The notes beneath the pieces were generated by a model. It did no database searches. It worked only from the letters and a program-made list of their open reading frames with translations, and had not been told where the DNA came from. From contig CATPCO010000677.1 of NCBI GenBank assembly GCA_955652925.1, positions 1 through 9,949 on the forward strand: DNA of 9,949 bases, read 5' to 3'. Position 1 is the stretch's first letter. Each line of letters begins with the position of its first letter. A program made the position numbers and the translations under genes. The stretch comes from an uncultured Xanthobacteraceae bacterium (lineage in GTDB: Bacteria > Pseudomonadota > Alphaproteobacteria > Rhizobiales > Xanthobacteraceae). Below, one piece after another: positions 5,377-9,949 of this stretch.

Positions 5377-6540
5377 ATGAGAAAGGTCGATATTGGTATT
5401 GAACGAATGCGGGTCGCAGCAGCTGGCTTGGCGATGGTGGTCGTTGTCGCGAGTCCCGCAATAGCGCAAGACGCATTCCGCTTCGGGTTGGCGATGCCGT
5501 TGACCGGATCGCAAGCGTTGTACGGACAAGACCAGGTCAAGGCCGCGGAATGGGCCGTCGCGGAGATTAATAAAGGGGGTGGTATCAATCGCAAGAAGGT
5601 CGAGATGATCGTTCTCGATACGCAGGCCGATCCGCAGCTTGGCATCCAGATGGCGAACCGTCTAGTCAGCGTGGAGAAGGTCCCCACCTTTGTCACGGCG
5701 TGGAGCGCGGTTGTGAAAGCGGTCGCTCCGATCGCGAATGATAATCAGGTTGTCGAGCTCAGTGTTGGTGCCAACTCGCCGGACATCGCCAAGCTCGGCG
5801 ATTATGTCTACACGACTTTTCCTTTGGCCGACGTCGACATCGCGGCGGTTGCCCGTTATGCGGTGGCAAACATGGGCAAGAAGAAAGCCGCGATCATTTA
5901 CATCAATAACGAGACCGGCATAGTCGCCGCGGAAGTCTACAAGAAAGTCTTCACCGCGTCCGGCGGCACAATCGTGGCGAACGAAACATATGACCCGAAG
6001 GCCACGGACTTTACTGGTCCCTTGCTGAAGGTCCGGGCGGCAAGCCCTGACATTATTCACCTCCAGGGTCTGGTGTCTGATACACCGCAGGTGATTGCAC
6101 AGATGCGTCAGCTTGGCTTGACGCAGCCAATCACCTCATATTCTGTGGCATTCAATCCGAAACTGATCGAGCAGCTGGGGGCTGCCGCTGAAGGTGTAAT
6201 TGCGACCTCGCTTGCGCCCGGCGTGGATGATTCCGATAAGGTCAAGACTTATGTCGCGCGTTGGGTTAAGGACGTCGGCCGCGAACCAAACGGCCTGCCG
6301 TACACACAATATCTCTATGATGCGCCTTATCTCGTCGCGGCGGTATTCAAGTCGCTCGATGACAAGAAGATTGCGATCACCGGCGATAATTTCCGCAAGG
6401 AAATGCTGGCGATGCGCACTTTCGATCTGCCGTTGACCGGCAAGACGGCGCTGAGCGAAGATCATTTGGTCATCAAGCCGGTCTATCTCATGGAGGTCAG
6501 AGGCGGGAAGTGGACGCGCAAGGCGATCGTCGGGGAGTAA
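5377..6540 (+). CDS. ABC importer periplasmic binding protein, branched-chain amino acid (LivJ/LivK, HAAT) type
   Basis: Protein of 387 aa from ATG 5377, with AGAGGAG at 5363-5369 (7 nt spacing). An in-frame GTG at 5371 is only 1 nt from that site and is rejected. A signal peptide covers 1-30: basic N-terminus, hydrophobic GLAMVVVVASPAIA, likely cleavage after AIA before Q31. FRFGLAMPLTGSQALYGQDQVKAAEWAVAEINKGGGI (34-70) is the characteristic start of a type I periplasmic-binding fold. IIYINNETGIVAAEVYKKVF (173-192) begins the second lobe, and PYTQYLYDAPYLVAAVF (308-324) is the typical late helix. Known: members bind branched-chain amino acids, amides, urea, or aromatic and dicarboxylic acids, and dock onto LivHMGF-type importers. 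It is first in a five-gene operon, 47 bp before the permease; that gap holds a short GTCTC-CT-GAGAC palindrome (6547-6558). The specific ligand is unknown; nearby aromatic and carboxylate genes favour an organic acid (inference). Confidence 0.93.
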   Translation: MRKVDIGIERMRVAAAGLAMVVVVASPAIAQDAFRFGLAMPLTGSQALYGQDQVKAAEWAVAEINKGGGINRKKVEMIVLDTQADPQLGIQMANRLVSVEKVPTFVTAWSAVVKAVAPIANDNQVVELSVGANSPDIAKLGDYVYTTFPLADVDIAAVARYAVANMGKKKAAIIYINNETGIVAAEVYKKVFTASGGTIVANETYDPKATDFTGPLLKVRAASPDIIHLQGLVSDTPQVIAQMRQLGLTQPITSYSVAFNPKLIEQLGAAAEGVIATSLAPGVDDSDKVKTYVARWVKDVGREPNGLPYTQYLYDAPYLVAAVFKSLDDKKIAITGDNFRKEMLAMRTFDLPLTGKTALSEDHLVIKPVYLMEVRGGKWTRKAIVGE

Positions 6541-6587
6541 CGTATCGTCTCCTGAGACAACAGCGCGGCGAATAGCAAGCACGCGTC

Positions 6588-7538
6588 ATGCTGGACGCCA
6601 CGATTCTCCTGCAGATCCTTTGGACCTCGTTGGCGACCTCCAGCTACTACGTGCTATTCGCGGTGGCCTTCGCGCTTGTGCTCAAGGTGACGCGCTTGTT
6701 CAACTTCGCACAAGCGGCGATCATGACCATCGCCTTCTACACTGCCTTTGTCGCGGTGCAATGGCTCATGTGGCCGGTCTGGGCAGCGTTCGGTGGGATG
6801 ATGGCAGTGACGCTTGCCGCCTCATACCTGCTCGAAAGGATTGGTTTCGAGGCGCTGCGCAAGCGCGGCGTCTCGGTCATGTTCGTTTTCGTCTTCACAT
6901 TGATGGTGTCGGAGTTCGTCGCCTATGTGGCGATGTTGATCTTCGGCACATGGCCGCAGACGATTTTTCCCACGATTTTCTGGCCGGCGACTTTGATCGG
7001 CAACATCGCTATTAGCGCGTGGGACCTTCCAGCGATCGCCACAACCCTCGGGTCACTCGCTGCACTGTTCGTCTTCATGCGTTTTAGCCGCGTCGGCCAG
7101 TTCATGGTTGGCGTCGCGGACAATCCGGATCTCGCCGAACTTTATGGCATCAACAAGCGCCAGATATTTCTCGTGGCGATGCTCATCGCCGGTGTGTTTT
7201 CCGCGCTCGGAATGTTTCTTTATGGCACGCGCGCGCAGGTATTGCCGCAAACCGGCGTGTCGCTCATGCTTTTCGCCATCGCCGCCACCATCATGGGCGG
7301 CATCGGGAATATCGCGGGTGCCGCGATCACAGCCGTGATCCTCGGCATTATCCAGAATGCGAGCATTCTCGTGATCTCGTCGGAGTGGCAAGGCTTCCTT
7401 CTCTACCTCTTTCTGTTTCTGGCGATTGTTTTCTTTCCCAATGGATTGCGCTTGCCGCGGCGCCATGTTCGGTTTGGTACTGCGACGCGTGAGTTAGCGC
7501 CTGGCCCTGATACGCCGGCAGCCGAAAGCAAAGCGTGA
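6588..7538 (+). CDS. livH: ABC importer permease, LivH type
   Basis: Integral membrane protein of 316 aa with about eight hydrophobic segments, including 17-32, 43-62, 66-82, 97-118, 148-164, 192-212, 224-258 and 266-284. LivH signatures are visible: LKVTRLFNFAQAAIM (32-46) replaces the usual N-F-A-H-G start. GVADNPDLAELYGINKRQ (175-192) is the cytoplasmic coupling region that contacts the ATPases, and IMGGIGNIAGAAITAVILG (235-253) follows. FFPNGLR (282-288) is the usual C-terminal end, after which a polar, Pro/Ala-rich tail of about 28 residues extends. It forms the channel with the LivM-like subunit. No clear Shine-Dalgarno precedes ATG 6588, yet no better start exists. It is followed 9 nt later by livM. 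The symbol denotes the family only, since the substrate may not be leucine, isoleucine or valine. Confidence 0.93.
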   Translation: MLDATILLQILWTSLATSSYYVLFAVAFALVLKVTRLFNFAQAAIMTIAFYTAFVAVQWLMWPVWAAFGGMMAVTLAASYLLERIGFEALRKRGVSVMFVFVFTLMVSEFVAYVAMLIFGTWPQTIFPTIFWPATLIGNIAISAWDLPAIATTLGSLAALFVFMRFSRVGQFMVGVADNPDLAELYGINKRQIFLVAMLIAGVFSALGMFLYGTRAQVLPQTGVSLMLFAIAATIMGGIGNIAGAAITAVILGIIQNASILVISSEWQGFLLYLFLFLAIVFFPNGLRLPRRHVRFGTATRELAPGPDTPAAESKA

Positions 7539-7547
7539 AGCGCCGGG

Positions 7548-8450
7548 ATGGAATATCTCTACGGCATCATCATTATCGTTGGCCTCTATGTAATCCTGGC
7601 CTCGAGCTTCAACTTGATCATCGGTTACGGCGGTCTTATTTCTATCGCGCATCCGGTGTTCTTCGCGCTCGGTGCCTATGCGTCGGCTGTGCTGTCGCGC
7701 GATTTTGGTATTCCGGTCCCGTTGGCCATGCTTGCTGGAATGTTGGTCGCGTTCGTCTCGTCGATCGCGCTCGCACTACCATCGTTAAGGATATCCGGCG
7801 ACTATCTCCTGATTGCGAGCATCGGGTTTCAGCTCGGCGTCCTGGAGGTGATTAAGAACCTACGATTCACTGGCGGACCCGGTGGTTTCACGAATATTCC
7901 GCCATTCCTTATTCGCAACCTTGGCCGCGAGAGCTATGTGTTGCTCGTGATGGTGGTGATGATTGCCGTGGTCCTATTGGTGCAATGGATCGCGCGCAGC
8001 GATTACGGACGGGCCATGAGCGCCATGCGCGACGACGAACTTGCCTTTGCGTCCGTCGGGCGCGATGCGATGTGGATGAAGATTGCAATCTTCGCGCTCG
8101 GCTCCGGAATTGCAGGACTCGCTGGCGCACTTTACGCGCATTATTTTCGCTTCATCGCACCCGAGCAGTTCGAGATCCTGCAGTCCGCCGCGATCCTCAC
8201 GATGGTGGTAGTCGGGGGGATGCGGACGACATGGGGCCCAGTCGTTGGCGCGCTGCTGTTGGAGGCGGTTCCGCAAGCGATCACCTTCCTTCAACTGCCG
8301 CCGAGCGTGCTGGGTCCAATTCAAGGCTTGCTGTTCACCGGGCTGGTATTGGTGTTCATGTTCTTCCGTCCGCAGGGCTTGGTTCCGGCGGTGGACCTGT
8401 GGCGTGCGCCACAAGCCCGTGCCGGCAAGGCGGAGGAATTCCGGCCATGA
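7548..8450 (+). CDS. livM: ABC importer permease, LivM type
   Basis: Integral membrane protein of 300 aa. ASSFNLIIGYGGLISIAHPVFFALGAYASAVL (18-49) is the canonical LivM opening. LPSLRISGDYLLIASIGFQL (77-96) and TGGPGGFTNIP (108-118) form the conserved central block. GRAMSAMRDDELAFASVGRD (154-173) is the cytoplasmic coupling helix that engages the LivG/LivF ATPases, and GGMRTTWGPVVGALLLE (223-239) and FFRPQGLVPA (272-281) close the family pattern. Hydrophobic segments suggest eight or nine membrane passes. The start ATG 7548 lies 9 nt after livH and has only a weak ribosome-binding site. Its TGA overlaps the next gene's ATG (ATGA, 8447-8450), a sign of translational coupling. The symbol is at family level; substrate unknown. 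Confidence 0.94.
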   Translation: MEYLYGIIIIVGLYVILASSFNLIIGYGGLISIAHPVFFALGAYASAVLSRDFGIPVPLAMLAGMLVAFVSSIALALPSLRISGDYLLIASIGFQLGVLEVIKNLRFTGGPGGFTNIPPFLIRNLGRESYVLLVMVVMIAVVLLVQWIARSDYGRAMSAMRDDELAFASVGRDAMWMKIAIFALGSGIAGLAGALYAHYFRFIAPEQFEILQSAAILTMVVVGGMRTTWGPVVGALLLEAVPQAITFLQLPPSVLGPIQGLLFTGLVLVFMFFRPQGLVPAVDLWRAPQARAGKAEEFRP

Positions 8451-9205
8451 GTGCCGTCCTTGCGGTGAGCGGGCTGCAAAAGAGCTTTGGCGGTATTGTC
8501 GTCGCACGTGATGTCAATCTCACGCTCCATCGCGGCCGCATTGTCGGGCTGATCGGCCCGAACGGCGCCGGGAAGACCTCGCTATTCAATTTGATTACTG
8601 GTGTGGTTAAGCCGGATGCCGGCGCGGTTGTGCTCGATGGGGAGTCACTTAACACGCTCAAACTCCATCAACGCATCCGCCGCGGCCTCAGCCGCACATG
8701 GCAGAATATCCGGCTGTTTCCATCGCTGCCGGTGATCGACAATCTTCTGGTGGCGACTCATGACTACCCGGGCGAACGGCTTGTCAACATTCTGTTCCGC
8801 CGTACTCGCCTCCGCACGCACAATAAAGCTGCGCGCGACAAGGCGATGGACGTTCTAGGCAAGATGGGTCTGGCAGGTGTTGCCGACGACCGTGTCGTCG
8901 ACCTGCCTTACGGCCAGCAGAAGCTCATCGGCGTTGCGCGTGCGCTGATGGGCGATGCCAAGTGCCTGCTGCTGGACGAGCCGATGGCTGGCGTCGAAGG
9001 CCAGTCCTACGCAGCGATGCAGCGCGTCGTGCGCGAGGTGGCCGAACACGGCGTCGCTGTTTGTGTCGTCGAGCACAATGTCGCATTCATTCGCGATCTT
9101 TGCGATGAGGGAGTGTTTATGTTTTCCGGCGCGATTATGGCGCGCGGCTCGGTTGCGGAGCTGATCCGCGATCCACAGCTCACCGAGCTTTACTTCGGAC
9201 ACTAG
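8447..9205 (+). CDS. livG: ABC importer ATP-binding subunit, LivG type
   Basis: Protein of 252 aa from ATG 8447, which overlaps the livM stop by ATGA. GGAGG (8432-8436) lies 10 nt upstream. The frame is open further left but that part is antiphase to livM and is rejected. All nucleotide-binding motifs are present: Walker A GPNGAGKT (37-44), Q-loop Q86 in RTWQNIRLF, signature LPYGQQ (153-158), Walker B CLLLDEP (173-179) with catalytic E178, and H-loop H210 in VVEHN. LPYGQQ departs from the classical LSGGQ, but a Y/G-Q-Q signature is usual for LivG. AGVEGQSYAAM takes the place of the common AGLNPxE D-loop stretch. The C-terminus IRDPQLTELYFGH is the standard LivG ending. It works as a heterodimer with LivF on the cytoplasmic face of the LivHM channel. 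Confidence 0.95.
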   Translation: MSAVLAVSGLQKSFGGIVVARDVNLTLHRGRIVGLIGPNGAGKTSLFNLITGVVKPDAGAVVLDGESLNTLKLHQRIRRGLSRTWQNIRLFPSLPVIDNLLVATHDYPGERLVNILFRRTRLRTHNKAARDKAMDVLGKMGLAGVADDRVVDLPYGQQKLIGVARALMGDAKCLLLDEPMAGVEGQSYAAMQRVVREVAEHGVAVCVVEHNVAFIRDLCDEGVFMFSGAIMARGSVAELIRDPQLTELYFGH

Positions 9206-9211
9206 GGACAC

Positions 9212-9895
9212 TTGCTGAAAGTCCAGAATCTGACTGCAGGCTATGGCGCCCTCACGGTGCTGAACGACGTATCGTTATCGTTGCCGACCGGTGCGCGGCT
9301 TGGCATCTTTGGCCACAATGGCGCCGGCAAGACTACTCTGTTGCGCTGCATCGTCGGCGCGGTGCGCCCGCGGCAGGGCAAGGTTGATGTCGAAGGTGCA
9401 GACACCAGCGCTGCAACGGTTGCCGAAAACGTGCGCCACGGCATCGCCTTCGTGCCGCAAGGGCATAACGTCTTTCCAAATCTGACGGTCGAACAGAATT
9501 TGCGGATCGCGGGCCTGCTGTTCGATCCGTCGTTTGTCACTCAGGTGTACGAGCTCTTCCCAGTGCTGGCCGAACGACGCCAGCAGCGGGCCTGTTCGAT
9601 GAGCGGCGGCGAGCAGCAGATGCTGGCGCTCGGCATGGCGCTAATGACAAAGCCCAAATGGCTGTTGCTCGACGAGCCGTCTACCGGCTTGGCACCTGTG
9701 ATCGTCGGCAATGTCATGCGTCGACTCGTCGAGGTCAACAACCGTATGGGCGTCGGACTGATCGTGGTCGAGCAAAATGTGCCTGCAACCCTGAAGGTCG
9801 TCGAGCAGACCCTGATCCTGCGATCCGGCAAGGTCGTATTTCAGGGGTCCGCGACGGAACTAAGCGGCAATACGGATTTGTGGAAATGGTTCTGA
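9212..9895 (+). CDS. livF: ABC importer ATP-binding subunit, LivF type
   Basis: Protein of 227 aa. The start is TTG 9212 with AGGG (9204-9207) 4 nt upstream; the family's M-L-x-V-x-N-L-x-A-G-Y-G N-terminus begins exactly there, so the rare start is well supported. Motifs: Walker A GHNGAGKT (34-41), Q-loop VPQGHNVFPNLTVEQNL (81-97), signature MSGGEQQ (130-136), and Walker B WLLLDEPSTGLAP (150-162) with E155. The switch histidine position holds Gln (VVEQN, 186-190), which is normal for LivF, whose partner LivG supplies a histidine. The protein is slightly short of the usual 233-237 aa and ends in LWKWF, whereas many LivF proteins end near a YLG-type tail; this may be natural variation. It lies 6 nt after livG, and its TGA shares its last base with the ATG of the following frame. 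It is the second ATPase of the importer. Confidence 0.94.
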   Translation: MLKVQNLTAGYGALTVLNDVSLSLPTGARLGIFGHNGAGKTTLLRCIVGAVRPRQGKVDVEGADTSAATVAENVRHGIAFVPQGHNVFPNLTVEQNLRIAGLLFDPSFVTQVYELFPVLAERRQQRACSMSGGEQQMLALGMALMTKPKWLLLDEPSTGLAPVIVGNVMRRLVEVNNRMGVGLIVVEQNVPATLKVVEQTLILRSGKVVFQGSATELSGNTDLWKWF

Positions 9896-9949
9896 TGCAG
9901 GCAGTCGATTCCAATTCGCGGTCACTGCGTGCGCTTGCAGGCACAAAGA
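9895..9949 (+). CDS. Start of a downstream gene, cut by the window end
   Basis: ATG 9895 uses the last base of the livF stop (TGATG, 1-nt overlap), the usual arrangement for a translationally coupled operon gene. Eighteen codons (MQAVDSNSRSLRALAGTK) remain open to the window edge. Too little is visible to name a family. Genes at this place after LivKHMGF-type operons are often the catabolic enzyme for the imported substrate, which is inference only. Confidence 0.5.
   Translation, partial: MQAVDSNSRSLRALAGTK

Noticed and set aside
6547..6558. GTCTC-CT-GAGAC palindrome between the binding protein and livH as an attenuating stem-loop
   Set aside because: The 2-nt loop leaves only about four stable pairs and there is no T-tract; too weak to annotate.
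7985..8446. 154-codon upstream extension of the LivG frame
   Set aside because: It runs out of frame through livM; the LivG N-terminus and ATGA overlap place the start at 8447.
1..9949. CRISPR array, transposase/IS ends, phage or toxin-antitoxin genes
   Set aside because: No regularly spaced repeats, recognisable mobile-element proteins or small paired genes were seen; the only direct repeat is the 2-copy 30-mer.

Overview
The window looks like chromosomal DNA of a GC-rich alphaproteobacterium, probably of the Bradyrhizobium/Hyphomicrobiales type. This is inference from the moderately high GC, the orphan Bug-type tricarboxylate receptor, the complete LIV-type ABC operon and the catabolic enzymes; no marker gene fixes the genus. 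It reads as an accessory catabolic and uptake locus with signs of past rearrangement at its left end.

Left end (1-1685): a tRNA 3' portion (T arm, acceptor strand and CCA, closest to tRNA-Gln) stands without its 5' half, as expected for the attachment-site footprint of an integrated element. Next come a complete SAM-dependent methyltransferase on the minus strand (138-806) and a broken gene on the minus strand (882-1391). The broken gene keeps only the N-terminal domain of a thiamine-diphosphate enzyme of the acetolactate synthase type, and its family similarity stops abruptly near 951. The 294 bp after it hold no gene I can support.

Middle (1686-4641): a maleate isomerase/arylmalonate decarboxylase-family protein (+) runs tail to tail, with overlapping stop codons, into a class A FAD monooxygenase (-). 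The monooxygenase sits 14 bp downstream of a Bug/TctC-type periplasmic receptor (-), so the two probably form one transcript. A perfect 30-bp tandem duplication lies just upstream of the receptor start and duplicates its ribosome-binding segment. A perfect 7+7 bp inverted repeat lies about 90 bp upstream of the same start.

Right side (4642-9949): a 735-bp intergenic region with several inverted repeats separates the receptor from a rightward five-gene ABC importer operon of the branched-chain amino acid (LIV/HAAT) family. Its order is binding protein, LivH-like permease, LivM-like permease, LivG ATPase, LivF ATPase. A further open frame starts at 9895 with a 1-nt overlap and runs off the window.

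Together the genes suggest uptake of an organic acid or aromatic acid through the ABC importer and/or the Bug receptor, ring hydroxylation by the FAD monooxygenase, and work on a dicarboxylic or malonate-type intermediate by the isomerase-family protein. The substrate cannot be read from the sequence. I found no CRISPR array, transposase, integrase, rRNA gene or regulator gene. I also found no clearly undescribed system; the most informative oddities are the tRNA footprint, the truncated ThDP enzyme, the isomerase-family protein lacking both expected catalytic cysteines, and the tandem duplication at the receptor's translation start.
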